Shown here piece by piece: positions 44,495 through 55,842 of a stretch of DNA of 64,000 bases. The stretch is from the NCBI GenBank assembly GCA_019671005.1, contig CM033714.1:55041741-55105740 (forward strand), written 5' to 3'. The position numbers were made by a program, and so were the translations under genes. Origin of the DNA: Hibiscus mutabilis (Eukaryota; Streptophyta; Magnoliopsida; Malvales; Malvaceae). The notes beneath the pieces were generated by a model that did not search any database, was not told the origin of the DNA, and saw nothing but the letters and a program-made list of their open reading frames with translations. Position 1 is the first letter of the stretch. Each line of letters opens with the position of its first letter.

Positions 44495-45213
44495 TTGTCA
44501 GATGTTGACACTGTGTGTGAATTTCCCGATGTCTTCCCTGATGAACTGTCGGGTTTACCCCCAATCCGTGAGGTTGAATTTGGCATCAACGTACAACCTG
44601 GAATTACTCCAATGTCTATTGCACCTTATCGAATGACAGCCGTTGAGATGAAAGAATTGAAAGCCAGATTCAAGATTTGCTTGTTAAAGGATTCATTCAA
44701 CCGAGCTCCTCGCCTTAGGGAGGTCCGATTCTCTTTGTGAAGAATAAAGATGGTTCTATGAGACTGTGTATTAATTACCGGCAGTTGAGTAAGGTGACCA
44801 TCAAGAACAAATACCCATTGCCAAGGATTGATGACCTGTTAGATCAACTCAAAGATGCCATTGTGTTTTCCAAGATCAATTTAAGGTCGGGTTATTACCA
44901 AATGAGAGTTAAAGAATTTGATTTGCCTAAAACTGCCTTCCGTACGAGATACAGTCACTATGAATTTTTGGTAATGCCATTTGGGCTAACCAATGCACCG
45001 GCGGCTTTTATGGACCTAATGAACCGGGTTTTTAGACCATATCTCGACAAATTCGTTGTAGTGTTCATTGATGGCATCCTAATCTATTCCAAGAATATAG
45101 CAGAGCATCGTGATCTCCTTCGCATTGTGCTTCAAACCCTTAGGGAGAAGCAGTTATTCGCCAAGTTCTCAAAATATGAGTTCTGGCTTGCTGAATTTGC
45201 CTTTCTTGGGTAG
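44495..45213 (+). pseudogene. pol: Reverse transcriptase of element C, broken
   Basis: It starts VCEFPDVFPDELSGLPP, then VEFGINVQPGITPMSIAPYR. The frame shifts near 44670-44740 around the GFI.PS..PWG..V motif. The next frame (44737-45213) is open and well conserved: KNKDGSMRLCINYRQLSKVT, FSKINLRSGYYQMRVKE, TRYSHYEFLVMPFGLTNAPA and FMDLMNRVFRPYLDKFVVVFI. The catalytic pair reads DG (45070-45075) where DD is required, so the enzyme would be dead even without the frameshift. Confidence 0.9.
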
Positions 45214-45868
45214 GTTGTATCAGCCTCGGGCATTCAAGTGGACCCAAAAAAATTCAAGCCATCTTGATTGGCAACCACCGAAGAATATTGGCGAAGTAAG
45301 AAGTTTTCTTGGCCTTGCTGGCTACTATAGGAGATTCATTAAAGGATTTTATATGATAGCAGCCCCTCTGACTAAGTTATTGAGAAAGGAAGCTTCGTTC
45401 GTTTGGACTACAGATCAACAAAGAAGCTTCGACCAATTGAAACAAGTTTTGACCCATGCACCAGTCCTACTCCAACCCAAGCCAGGTAAAGACTACACGA
45501 TTTACAGTGATGCATCGCACCTCGGGTTAGGATGTGTATTGATGCAAGAAGGCAAGGTCATTGCATATGCATCAAGATAACTCAAGCCACACGAAATGAA
45601 CTACCCCACTCACGATTTGGAATTGGCCGTATTTGTCTTTACGTTGAAGATTTGGAGACATTATCTCTATGGTGAGAAATGTTACCTCTTCACCGATCAC
45701 AAAAGTCTCAAATTTCTCCTAACTCAAAAAGAGTTGAATCTTCGACAACGAAGATGGATGGAACTCCTCAAGGACTATGACCTTGTCATTGACTGCCACT
45801 CGGGCAAGGCAAATGTTGTAGCTGATGCACTCGGCCGTAAACCTATGCCTGGTAAGTTCTGTTGTTGA
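45214..45868 (+). pseudogene. pol: RNase H of element C, broken
   Basis: After a TAG at 45211 (FLG*VV), frames at 45214-45580 and 45596-45868 give SFLGLAGYYRRFIKGF, APLTKLLRKEASFVWT, YSDASHLGLGCVLMQEGKVIAYASR and YPTHDLELAVFVFTLKIWRHYL, then FTDHKSLKFLLTQKELNLRQ and HSGKANVVADALGRK. A TAA at 45578 follows YASR. Catalytic acidic residues of the SDAS and DLEL blocks are kept. It is broken by two stops and a small frameshift near 45265. Confidence 0.85.
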
Positions 45869-46960
45869 CTCCCAAGTCTATTGTGATGATTCGTATATCG
45901 ACTTATTGTAAATCCTTGTGTTGTAGCTCCTCAAGCAATTAACATTCACTTCCACCTTAAAAAGCATCGTTGCTTTGTAGCTGAACTTCAAGTCCAATCT
46001 ACCATTACATCAAGAATTTGAGCATTGCAAGGACAGGATTCTAGACTTCAAGTCATCATTCCCAAGCTACAAGATAACCTAGATTTTAGATTGAATTCTG
46101 AAGGACTCTTATGCTTTCCTGACCAAGTCTGTGTACTTGATGATGAATCTCTCCGTACTGATATCCTCAAGAAAGCTCATTTGAGCACTTTTTCCATTCG
46201 CCCGGGGTCAGTAAAGATGTTTAAGGACCTACGGGAGCTTTATTGGTGGCCGAACATGAAATAAGCCATAGTTGAGTTCGTGACCAAGTGCCTCACGTGT
46301 CAGCGTGTTAAGGCTGAACATCGTGTTCCTATCGGGTTACTGCAACCTATTGATCTACCACAATGGAAGTGGGAGCAGATCACCATAGACTTTTTTAGTG
46401 GTCTGCCTCTGACTCCCACTAAACACGATGCAATTTGGGTCATTGTGGATCATTTAACCAAGTCAAGACATTTCTTACCGGCTCGAATGGACTATGGACT
46501 TCCTAAGCTGGCTGACTTGTATATCAAGGAAGTCATTCGACTCCATGGAGTACCCCAATCTATCATTTTCGATAGAGATCCCCGATTTGCATCTCTATTT
46601 TAGAAGTCTTTACAAGGAGCTCTGGGTAGCAGAGTTAATCTTAGTACTGCTTTTCACTCGTAATCTGATGGTCAATTAGAAAGGGTAATACAGATTTTGG
46701 AAGACATTCTACGAGCATGCATTATCGATTTTGGAGGGACATGGGAGAAATCCCTACCCCGTATTGAATTTGCCTACAACAATAGCTACCAAGCTTCTAT
46801 CAAGATGGCACCTTACGAGGCATTGTATGGGAGGCATTGTCGAACTCCCTTATGCTAGTCTGAGCTCGGTGAAGGCAAGATGTTGGGCCCTAAATTACTT
46901 AGGGAAACTGAAGAACAAGTTGCCATTATCCATGACCGTTTGAAAGCAGCCTTTGACTGA
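45869..46960 (+). pseudogene. pol: Integrase of element C, broken
   Basis: The zinc-binding part is read near 46165-46310: LKKAHLSTFSIRPGSVKMFK, then LYWWPNMK* and KCLTCQRVKAEH; the two Cys remain. The core follows: WKWEQITIDFFSGLPLTPTK (first Asp), VIVDHLTKSRHFLPAR and FDRDPRFASLF* (second Asp context). It then shifts frame around 46603-46680 (SSLTSAFHPQSDGQLE-like) and continues as EFAYNNSYQASIKMAPYEALYGR in another frame. Stops at 46262 and 46601 and the frame changes disable it. Confidence 0.85.
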
Positions 46961-47437
46961 CAGAAGGCCTATGCTGACCTTAAACGAAGGGATATCCATT
47001 ATGAAGTGGGTGAAAAAGCCTTTCTCAAGGTTTCACCATGGAAAAAAGTTTTGAGGTTTGGTAAGAAAGGGAAATTGAGTCCCCGATTTATCAGACCTTT
47101 CAAGGTTACAAAAAAATTTGGCCCTGTGGCTTATCGCTTATTGTTGCCCTCAGAAATAAGAAAAATCCATAATGTGTTTCATGTATCCATGCTTCAAAAG
47201 TATCGTTCTGATCCTTCGCACATTATTGAACCTGAAACTGTAGAAATCTGATCCAATTTATCCTATAAAGATGAACCAATTCAAATTCTTGCAAAGGAAG
47301 TCAGGAGGCTTCGTAACAAGACTATTCCATTGGTTAAAGTGCTCTGGAAGAGCCATACCGCTAAGGAAGCAACATGGGAACCAGAGGAGACTATGCACAA
47401 ACAATATCCTCACCTCTTCGATTCAGGTAAAATTTGA
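46961..47437 (+). pseudogene. pol: Integrase tail and chromodomain-like end of element C
   Basis: DLKRRDIHYEVGEKAFLKVS, then KGKLSPRFIRPFKV and VFHVSMLQKYRSDPSHII are the GPY/F-type end of gypsy integrase. After a stop at 47249-47251 the next part (EPIQILAKEVRRLRNKTIPLVKV, then LWKSHTAKEATWEPEETM) resembles the reduced chromodomain of Tekay/Del elements. That domain is thought to guide insertion to heterochromatin by binding modified histone H3. It ends at 47437. Confidence 0.8.
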
Positions 47438-47452
47438 GAACGAATTTTTCTT

Positions 47453-47464
47453 AATGGGGAGAGT
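47453..47464 (+). other. Polypurine tract of element C
   Basis: aatggggagagt directly precedes the TGTAACAGCC start of the 3' LTR. Confidence 0.9.
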
Positions 47465-50215
47465 TGTAACAGCCTGAAATTTGGCCTAGTCGAAATTGGG
47501 TTCCAGCGATCAAAAACCTATGTCGAGAATGTCCAAATATTGTATTGATGTTGACTATAGGGTCAATTGTATCGGTAGTGGACTCTAATTGAGTCGAATC
47601 ATTTGTTAAGGACCGCTTTGAATGTATTGGAAACCTTTTAACGGCTGAGACAAAACTATAGTCTACCAAGAGTTGTGGGACTAATCTTGCGATTAGCCCC
47701 TCCTCAATTATAAATCAATTCATGTGGGGAAATCTGGTGACTTTCCTTCATATGAAGGAAAGCTAAATCCATAAAATAGATGGATAGCTAAGTTTGGAAG
47801 GTTACCCGTAAACCTTCCTAAGCAAGCACCTCCATTGGAGCTTGACTCAGCTTGACTTTTCTTCAATTTATTTCTATCAAAACATTGCTAGTGACCGGGT
47901 AAGCTATAATCCTCAATCGGCCATTGAATTCCATGGATAAATCGAGCTTAATCACAAGCTAGGGTTTGGCTATCCAGGGAGTTTGCTAGCTAATAGCTAT
48001 TTCAAGCTTCGATATTGATTTTGATATCGTTATATTGATTTCAGTATCGTATTATTGAATCTAATCAAATACTATTATTTTTCCTAGCTCAAGAAGTTGG
48101 TATAGATCTTCCACCATCACCAACAAAAGCTAGAAATAGGGGAATTTCTATCCGGGTGCCTTGAAAGCTTCGAATTATCGAGGTTAGTGTAGTCAGAGTC
48201 TCGAGATTAGGCTTGATGCCTTTCCCGACTTTATTCTTGATAAAATTACCATTTCCAACCCCGTTGTTAGGGATTATTTCATCGAATCACTTATCGGACA
48301 TTATGGTAAGTATTGGTAAGCAATCGTGTCGAGTATTGATCATTGTCAATGTCATCGTTATTGTTATTGAACACCGGACATAGGTATCATTATCGTTAAT
48401 GAATATTGCTATTGTCATTACCATCGCCATTGTCATTGAACCATGAAAGTGTAGGACATTAGAATAGCATCGATATAGCATTGGTATAGCACTCATGTAG
48501 CCATTGTCATTGACCATTGATGCTAGCATCGTTATTGTCATCGAAATATTGCAAATGAAGCATTAATCATCGTTGATGTCATTGTGATCATTGGTCATTG
48601 CCATTGCTATTGATATTGCCATTGAACTTAGACATCAAAATATAGATTATTGTTATGAACATTGAATATGGCTATTGATATTGAACATGAATTATCGATA
48701 TTGTTACCGAAACTTGGATTCGAGGGATATTGGATACAATTGCCATGCCATAGAATTAATGGGCTCAGTGTACGGGTGAACTACGATCCTAGGGCTACGG
48801 CCTATATTGATTTGGCGAAGCGGAGGGATGTGTTGTGGTATTGGTCATATTGGCGAGGCAGAGGGACTAGACAATTTATTGATTTGGCAAGGTATAGGAA
48901 TTCACGTATCCACTATCCGGAATCGATCCAAGGGCTATAGATGAAATATGGACTTATTGTTATTGAAAATGAACATTGCATTGCTATTATAGATCTATTG
49001 CATTGTTAATGGAGAGACATGAATTGTGAAACACTTCCATGACATTGTGTTATTTTTGACTATCTCACTAGGCAAAGTATGCCTAACGCATTGCATTTCA
49101 TCCATTTCAGGTTAAGAGATTCAAGTCGAAAGATCGAAGAAGTTGTCGTGTTGAACAAGTCACAAGCAAGTTCAAGTAATGTATATCGTACCTATGAACT
49201 CCTAGCAAGGTGGCAAAGTAGTTAGAAGAGTCATTTAGAGTCCTTTCGATATGTGTATAACATGCTTGTGGTGTAATAGTGCCTAATGCCCTAAAGGCCC
49301 TTTTGAAATGGCTTAAAAGTGACTAAAATATGCATATTTGGCTCAAAAGGTAAAAACATGGTAAACGGATTCGGATTAACACGAAATTTGGCATGCTAGT
49401 AGTTTTGTGGATTAAAACTCATCGATAAAGTTTCATTACATTTGGACCATGATAGGTAGGTCAACTCGAATGTAAACCAGCAAAAATCTGTCATCTGAGT
49501 GCAGGGCGTATCAATACAGTGGATAGAGCATCGATACGGCCTTGCATATTTGGTCAGGTCAACGTTGGTCAACAAGGGGAGTATCGATATGTCCTAGGCG
49601 TATCGGTACGAGTTTTGGCTATAGAATCTTGGGATCAAAAATGGTATCGATATGGGGTTAAGGCGTACCGATACGAAGTCAACATGGTCAACTAGAATCG
49701 GTACGACCCTCAACCGTATCTATACAGGTGTATTGCAATTGAATCTGAATTTGGGAATTAGGCTAAGGCGTACCGATACAACTATAAGGGTATCGGTACG
49801 GTGACAATTAAATCGGTTAAAAGGGTGAAGAAGACAGTTTTGCATTGTTTACATTTTAGTCACTGGTTTTTTTGCAAGGCTTAATTGAATGGACAAACGA
49901 ACTCCGAATAATATGAAAATTTGTACAGTATCTGTTTGATTGATGAATTTCATTTTGGTTAGGTTAATTCCAGAAAAGGACCACTAAAATAATGAAATTT
50001 TGATTAAGTCCTAAAGCTTGTAAATGTTGTAAATTGGTCTTATTTGGCTAATCATTGACTCGAGGTAAAATGATGGCTTGGGTGTAATGCCTTTTCTTGT
50101 ATGTTAAGCCTAGTACCATTGTTTATTACATGAAATTATCGTATCAACCTCCGCTTAGTTCATCGGTAACATACTCCGACCTAGTTTTCAACCAGGCCGG
50201 GAAGGGGGTGTTACA
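47465..50215 (+). repeat. 3' LTR of element C
   Basis: It begins TGTAACAGCC and ends GGGGGTGTTACA. The palindrome cluster is at about 49507-49800. Some sites show C to T changes, for example GTATCGATAT near 49582 and 49643 where the 5' LTR has GTATCGATAC. Confidence 0.95.
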
Positions 50216-50223
50216 GTGTTACA

Positions 50224-50828
50224 GTCTTTCCATGATTCAATGTTGACTCAACTGAGCTGAGTATACCAGCAAATCACTAACCTGTCCAGTTGTCCTGAAA
50301 ATAATGGATGAGTAGCTTTTCATCCTTTATAAAGGTTGCCATTTTTCGAAAATGCATGGTGATATGAGCAGAGGGACAAGTAGTCTTATCGTAATTGTCA
50401 AAGTCAGGTACTTTGAATTTTGGTGGAAGGACTAGATCCGCCACGAGGCTCAAGTCACTGGCTTCACTCCCCTATTCATTCATCCCTTTCATGGCCTTAA
50501 ACCTTTCTTTTAAAGAATGAAACTCCTGCTCATACACTTCACCCATATCGGTCTTGATCCTTTTCTCTACCTCATCCATCATACTTAGATCATGAACTTC
50601 ACCGTCACAGTTTGCCCCCAAATCAACATGCTGACTCGCAGATGCCTCGACTGGGTGGGCTATAGATGCCCCTATGGTGTCGATGTAGATTTTCCCTTCA
50701 GGGTTTATCGTTTCCAGTTGACCTTTAACGTAAGTTGTGGTCCCCTTTTGTTCTTCATCGGGATCATCAAAAATCTTCTCTTTGTCGTGTTTTTTTGCAA
50801 GCAGAGCAGTCATTTGAGCAATAATCAC
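50224..50828 (-). pseudogene. gag: Gag of E3, N-terminal half
   Basis: On the - strand a frame from 50828 starts MIIAQMTALLAKKHDKEKIF and runs to 50472, with a charged linker (DEVEKRIKTDMGEVYEQEFH). After a stop near 50471, the capsid start follows: PPKFKVPDFDNYDKTTCP, then AHITMHFRKMA and KLLIHYFQD (near 50290-50450), the signature of Tat/Ogre gag. A frameshift and an Arg to stop change lie near 50240-50290. It ends at the E4 junction (50223/50224), and the frame resumes at 28253, so the two halves are one gene split by E4. Confidence 0.85.
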
Positions 50829-51658
50829 AGCCTACGACTATGCAATCTAATCGTTGATGCTCTAGTCAGCTCTATTGAAATGGGTTTCTAGGTGCCTCTG
50901 ACCTTTTTCCAAATTAGCGACTCTATCCTCCATCACTTTAGATTGCAAACTGGTACTGTAACGGTGCAGAATGATTACAGTCCGAAGTTAAAGCTTCTGC
51001 CATGACATTTTCCCCAATTAATTTCATTATTTTATTACTTAATGCATGGTATGTTGTATAAGAATGCACAGACTAAGAATTATCATTAATAATACGATAA
51101 AAATAAATGTAAGAATGAATGCAAACAAAGGCGTTGATCCCGTGGGTGATCACTCTAGAACAACTTTCATCGAATATAAAAAGGTTCTCATTGCAACGTG
51201 TTCTTCTACATATAGGCTTCAACTCTAACTCCTAATTTCTTCGATTGCTTCAAATAGCCATGAGAATCTCAGTCCTTTTTCTATCTTTAAGGGAATGAAT
51301 GGACGAAGAGCTTTATCTTTCGTGGCTAGCATCATCATGGGCTAGGCCATTTCTTGCACCTGGACCATCAAAGTCGTACATTCATATCTTTATCTTCATC
51401 CTTGAGACACCTTCCATTCATGGTGAAATATCTCTAATTTAAGTGATCCATTTGAGAATCAACACTTTATATAGTGTCCTGTGAATGCAAAAAGATATAT
51501 AAAAAACAAAAAAGGGTTAGTAAACCGAAAATAAAATAACAAATTAGAATAAAGCACATAAATAAACCTAACCGCATGCCATCTAATTCGTTAGGTTGTC
51601 CTATGGCTCTAGAGGGTCGACTTTCTATGTTCTCTACATGCAGTTTTTGATACTTTAA
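50829..51658 (-). other. 5' leader of E3
   Basis: No gene was seen. It holds A/T-rich sequence (51480-51560) and the left flank of a MITE. The primer site of E3 should lie here or just beyond the MITE, but I could not identify it. Confidence 0.5.
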
Positions 51659-52352
51659 GGATAACTACACTGGTAGTTACTAAAATTTTAGGACGCTTTC
51701 ACTTTGGTAAACGAAATTGAAAATCTTTTATTACAGTCAATAAACTTTTAATTCGATTTCATTACGTTCACTACTGTTAGAAAATGCTGACGTGGCACGT
51801 TAAACTCTTTTTCCACAAAAGAAACCTATTTTTTTTCAAATTTACAACCATCATAAGGTCAAAATTTCGATGAACGAAGACATCACCGATCAATCTCATG
51901 TTCCAACGGTGGGAAGGATTCGTTTGACCGAAAGGCTAATATAGTTTGATTTCAAACTGATCTAACGGTTAACAATGAAAATCGAAATGTTAATTTTTAA
52001 CTTCAATTGAGATTTTTAGTTCTGATTCGCCAATGTTAATCGCCAGATCAACTTGAAACTAAATTATGTTAAACTTTTGGCAAAACGAACTTTTCCTATC
52101 GTTGGGATTGATTGACTATTGTTTCGTTAATCAAAATTTTGGGATTGACAATAACGGTAAATTTGGAAATTATGGTTCCTTTTGGGAAGAAGACTTTAAC
52201 ATGGCATACATCTGCATTTCTTAACGAGGTTAACGATAGTGATCATAATGAAAGTAAATTAAAAATTTAGTGAATGTAATGAAAAAATTTCGATTTCAAT
52301 GACCAAAGTGATATATCCTAAAAAATTAGGTGATTACCAATGTAGTTTTTCC
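51659..52352. mobile_element. Mutator-like MITE, 694 bp
   Basis: The ends are inverted repeats of about 70 bp: ggataactacactggtagtt at 51659 and its imperfect complement ending actacattggtaatcacc (read from 52351 on the - strand). The inner parts match as tttcactttggt / accaaagtga. Flanks gatactttaa (51649-51658) and aattttttaa (52353-52362) agree at 7 of 10 bases and may be an old target duplication. There is no transposase frame. Long inverted ends and a 9-10 bp duplication fit a MULE-type non-autonomous DNA transposon. Confidence 0.7.
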
Positions 52353-53570
52353 AATTTTTTAATGGTAGGTCAAGTGACCTACCATGCACAAAGGTGCATC
52401 CGCCCATGCCTAAAACTATATGTTATACAGATCCACATATAGATGTACCTATTATATATACATATATACTATATAAAACAAGCTGTTAAATAAAACAAGT
52501 GGAGCAAGATTCGAATAGGCTATTACACCATCGGTCTTTAAACCAAACTAAAAGAAAACTAATTTTGAAAAAACAAATTGACAAGAATAAGGATGCAATT
52601 GAAAATATTTAATATAGGGCCAGGACTGCGGCAGGGATTAATGGAGGGTGGAGTGATTTAAATGGGATATTAAACCATTTTTCCGTACTGGTATATATAC
52701 CAAAAAAATAAACAAAATCTCTTTACTCCTATTTTGCAAATAAGATCAAACCACAAGCTTATTTTTCTCTCATCTGTTCTTCAAACTTGCATGAGTTCTT
52801 CATAGCTTATTTTCAGATTCTGGTGAAAAATATAAGGTAAAGAAGCCTAGCCCCTTTTAGTTTTTTTGTCTTTTTTATTCGAAATGAAAACAAAACAAAA
52901 TATACCTCTGAAAGTTATCCTTTTTTGTATTGATCTGAAAAAAGTGAGTACATGGATTGATACAATCGTTATTATATCTAGATTTTTGATCACATCAATA
53001 AGAAACCATAAATGGAAAGACTTTAGAGGATTGTTGGTTGACATACTCATTCTTTTTTTATTATTTTTTGTCTTGTATGGTGGTTGGAGGGAGAGCCACT
53101 GACCGTATGGTGGCGGCAGGATTTTTGGTGACGAGGTTACATGGACAGGGAAGATGAAGAGTCGGGTGTGTAGGAGCCGGTGACCGTACAGTCGCGGCGG
53201 TGTGCTACGCGCGCACGTGGGGAGTCCAGGGGTCTTTCTCTATCTTGCATCTAGATTGTTGGATTAGATCTAATGCAACGACCAGATCTTGGCTACGCAG
53301 ATAAACATGATATTAGGGTTAGGGTTTTTCTTTTTTAATTGCTGGGTTTATCCTATATTTGGGCCAAAAAGGCCAACTGTTAAAGGGGTTTGTAAATGGA
53401 CTTGTATACATATAATTAAAATGGGCTTTATTATTATTTTTATGATCAATCAACAATAATAACATTAATAATAATAATAATACTATTAATACTAAATAAT
53501 AACAATAATAACATAATAATAGTATCAAGACCGAATGAAAATTAAGATCGAATAAAAATCAGTGATTTCA
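52353..53570 (-). repeat. 5' LTR of E3
   Basis: It matches 22145-24604 in block order, including the gaaagtt / ctctgaaagt words near 52910, a G-rich stretch at 53080-53230, attagggttagggttt and gggccaaa near 53320-53370, and the taataat tract. In its own sense it starts TGAAATCACTGATTTTTATTC at 53570. The lower edge near the MITE is uncertain. Confidence 0.65.
52362..52385. repeat. Perfect 11-bp inverted repeat with 2-base loop
   Basis: ATGGTAGGTCA and TGACCTACCAT are separated by AG, directly right of the MITE end. It is followed by a smaller gcac/gtgc stem at 52386-52397. It is symmetrical on both strands, so it could form a cruciform or a hairpin in RNA. Confidence 0.95.
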
Positions 53571-54170
53571 AGCATAAAGCTGATTTTGCAACACGATTCG
53601 GAAGTGTCGATCATGATCCTTCTCGGTTTGATAGTACACGAGAATATCATCAATGGACACTACCACGAATTGATCCAATAATTCATAGAGCACCTGATTC
53701 ATCATGTCCATGAAAGCTATAGGTGTATTCGTTAACCCGAATAGTATCACTAAGAACTCATAATACCCGTAACATGCGAAAAACAGTCTTTGACACATCC
53801 TTATCCTTAACATTTAACTAATAGTATCCAAATCTCAAACCGATCTTAGAAAACACTGTAGCACCCCAGAATCGATCGAACAAGTCATCAATTTAGAAAA
53901 TACTTATTCTTAATCGTCAACTTGTTCAGTTGCTAATAATTAATGCATATCCTCATAGTACCATCCTTCTTTTTCATGAACAACACCAGTGCTCCCCAAG
54001 GCGGCACACTAGGTTGGATGAAACCACGATTTAACAACTCATGGAGTTGCGTCATTAACTCCTTCAACTCTTTCGGTGCCATGCGATACGGAGCAATCGA
54101 CATCGGAGCCGTATCCGCATACGTCTCAATATAGAACTCTACCTTCTATCTAATGGCAACCCAAGAAAAT
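53571..54170 (-). pseudogene. pol: Reverse transcriptase of element D, first half
   Basis: On the - strand the fingers can be read from about 54120 (APMSIAPYRMAPKELKEL, then LLNRGFIQPSVPPWGALVLF and MKKKDGTMRICI). Around 53830-53930 the palm is disturbed. From 53813 down it reads YGYYEFLVILFGLTNTPIAF, then MDMMNQVLYELLDQFVVV and the catalytic SIDDILVY with both aspartates kept. It ends at RIVLQNQLYA, where E3's LTR starts (53570/53571). The remaining thumb and RNase H are not adjacent. Confidence 0.85.
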
Positions 54171-54700
54171 CCTCCATAAACACCCATAGAAAATCACAAA
54201 TGGTAAAATATCCTAAACATGCACCTCTTTCATAACATAGGCCAGATATGCTTGACACCCAAACTCCAGCAACTCTTGCGCCTCCAAAGCCAAAACAACA
54301 TTGGATAAGAATTTAACATTCTCACCCACAACCACTACTTCATAATCATCGGCGAGTTTCAACAAAACTCGCTTGGTTTCAAAATCAACAACAGCTCTAT
54401 GCTCTGTCAACCAACCCATGCCCAAGATTACGTCAAAACCGTGAAACAACAACTCCATCATATCAACCGCGAACACATGACCTTAAACCATCAAAGAACA
54501 TATTTTAAACAACCTCCTATTGAAAACCGTCTCTCCAAAAGAACTAGTTACTCCTACACCCACATTCAACACTTCTACAAGTATATCAAGCAATTGTTCA
54601 TGCTGGTGCAAGATATATGAATATGTAGAACCAAAATCTACTAATGAAAGTAATGACATTGACTGCAAAGTAAAAGTACCTGCAATTACATATGTGTTAT
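54171..54700 (-). pseudogene. pol: Protease of element D, broken
   Basis: The active-site block near 54630 reads SLVDFGSTYSYI: the catalytic Asp is kept, but the next Ser is Phe. After a stop at 54483 the frame 54476-54213 gives MFAVDMMELLFHGFDVILGM, then GWLTEHRAVVDFETKRVLLK and the spacer LEAQELLEFGCQAYLAYV, a linker typical of Tekay/Del elements. It would release gag and pol proteins in an intact element. Confidence 0.8.
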
Positions 54701-55842
54701 TCCTTACCTCGCGATGTGCATACTTCCTCGTAGGTACTACACCCTCAGGTTAAACATCCACAATATGTGCAACAGTCTTCTAACTTTCCTCCATACGTTG
54801 GAAATTACCTCAACTGCACTTATGACCTCTCTGTGGTGCAACAGCAGGCGTAAGAGCATGTCCATCATTAGCCAACTACGAACAATCACGCTTTATGTGA
54901 TCCTGTGAACCACAACTCCAGCATGTTCCAAGAGTTCCCCAACACTCTCCTAATTGTCGCCTACCATAACGCCCACACTTAGGTACTCGAACATAAGTGT
55001 TCTGACCTTGTTGCCCATGCCCAGTGTTACCTCCACCACGTCATTGATCGAGGTGATATCTCCTATCTTGATTCCTATTGTACCGATCTCTACCAACACC
55101 CGTTTCGCTAACTCTCTTCCTAAAGCTAGAACTCTCTCAACGAGAGGATAAACCCAAATTCTGCTCTATATCCTTAGCTCGGGTAACCAAAACATCAAAA
55201 TCGGTGTAATATAAAGCCAACAAGTAAGTTTTCACCACCTTGATCAGCCCATATCAGTAACGATCACACCGCTGACAATCATCGGGAGCCAGTTCAGGTG
55301 CATACTAGCTTAACTGAACAAACTGAACCTTGTATTCCGATACGAGCATGTTACCTTGAACCAAAGCTATGAACTTATGTTTCTTTTTATCCTGATATCG
55401 GGAACCCAAATACTTCTTCTGAAAAGTAGTACCAAAAAACTCCAGGTCACATCCACAGGCGCCATACCTGCGATAGAAGTCAACCACCAACTGTAAGTAT
55501 CTCCATAAAGAAAATACATTGTACAATCCAACTTATGAGCATCCATACACTCCATCTGACAAGAATCCTCTAGGTACTCACAAACCACTCCTCAACAGCT
55601 TTAAGAGCCAATCCTCTAAACTTAGTACCTCTCAGGCTACGTAAATATTCCAATGGGAGTCCAGAATTAGAAGCCGCTACAATTGATGGTGTAGGTGCAT
55701 GCACTCCATCCATAGCTGCTTGGAACGCTTCAGTCATAGCCTGGATCAACGATGTCATATCACCAAAAATTGACACTTGTAGTGCCTGAGGCACACCACC
55801 TCTGATTCCAACACCAACAAGAAGAATTGGCAGAGGATGCAA
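54701..55842 (-). pseudogene. gag: Gag of element D, broken
   Basis: On the - strand the first frame (55842-55570) has MHPLPILLVGVGIRGGVPQ, then SLIQAMTEAFQAAMDGV and LEYLRSLRGTKFRGLALKAVEEW. The next piece gives EDSCQMECMDAHKLDCTMYF and GDTYSWWLTS (55588-55367), then FFGTTFQKKYLGSRYQDKKK and LVQGNMLVSEYKVQFVQLS (55526-55305). Each step changes frame. Towards 54700-55000 a Cys/His-rich tail with QDHIKRDC-like remains of a zinc knuckle is read near 54890-54910. The order matches the capsid of Tekay/Del gag. Confidence 0.8.

Larger units (their letters stand above)
39837..50215 (+). mobile_element. Tekay/Del-like chromovirus C, full structure, broken genes
   Basis: It has a 2804-bp 5' LTR, tRNA-iMet primer site, gag, protease, RT, RNase H, integrase, chromodomain-like end, polypurine tract and 2751-bp 3' LTR, flanked by GTGTT. 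Gene order (integrase after RNase H) is Ty3/gypsy. The tail block ATWEPEETM marks a chromodomain-type C-terminus. The LTRs are similar, with two indels (about 34 bp extra at 40219-40253 and about 23 bp at 40018-40045 in the 5' copy). Every gene carries stops or frameshifts. Confidence 0.95.
28254..50223 (-). mobile_element. Large-LTR element E4 without genes, split by C
   Basis: Two LTR copies of about 3.9 kb read on the - strand and end in TGTAAC...GTTACA type termini. The interior (32173-about 35925) has no recognisable gag or pol. E4 sits in the gag gene of E3. The flanks are GTCTC (28249-28253) and GTCTT (50224-50228), a target duplication with one difference. Chromovirus C is inserted 3-4 bases from the outer end of its 5' LTR (39836/50221). 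LTR termini and the purine tract resemble chromoviruses, so E4 is probably a non-autonomous chromovirus relative. Confidence 0.8.
22145..53570 (-). mobile_element. Tat/Ogre-like element E3 with gag only, split by E4
   Basis: Two directly repeated LTR copies (about 22145-24604 and 52353-53570) read on the - strand. A purine tract lies next to the first, with the Tat-type junction GGGGCAGC followed by TGTAATCAC. Between the LTRs there is a gag gene in two halves (27386-28253 and 50224-50828) separated by E4, and about 3 kb of non-coding repeats. No protease, RT, RNase H or integrase was found. Such elements are known as terminal-repeat retrotransposons with a GAG domain. The low-coordinate end is uncertain because element A lies against it. 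Confidence 0.75.
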
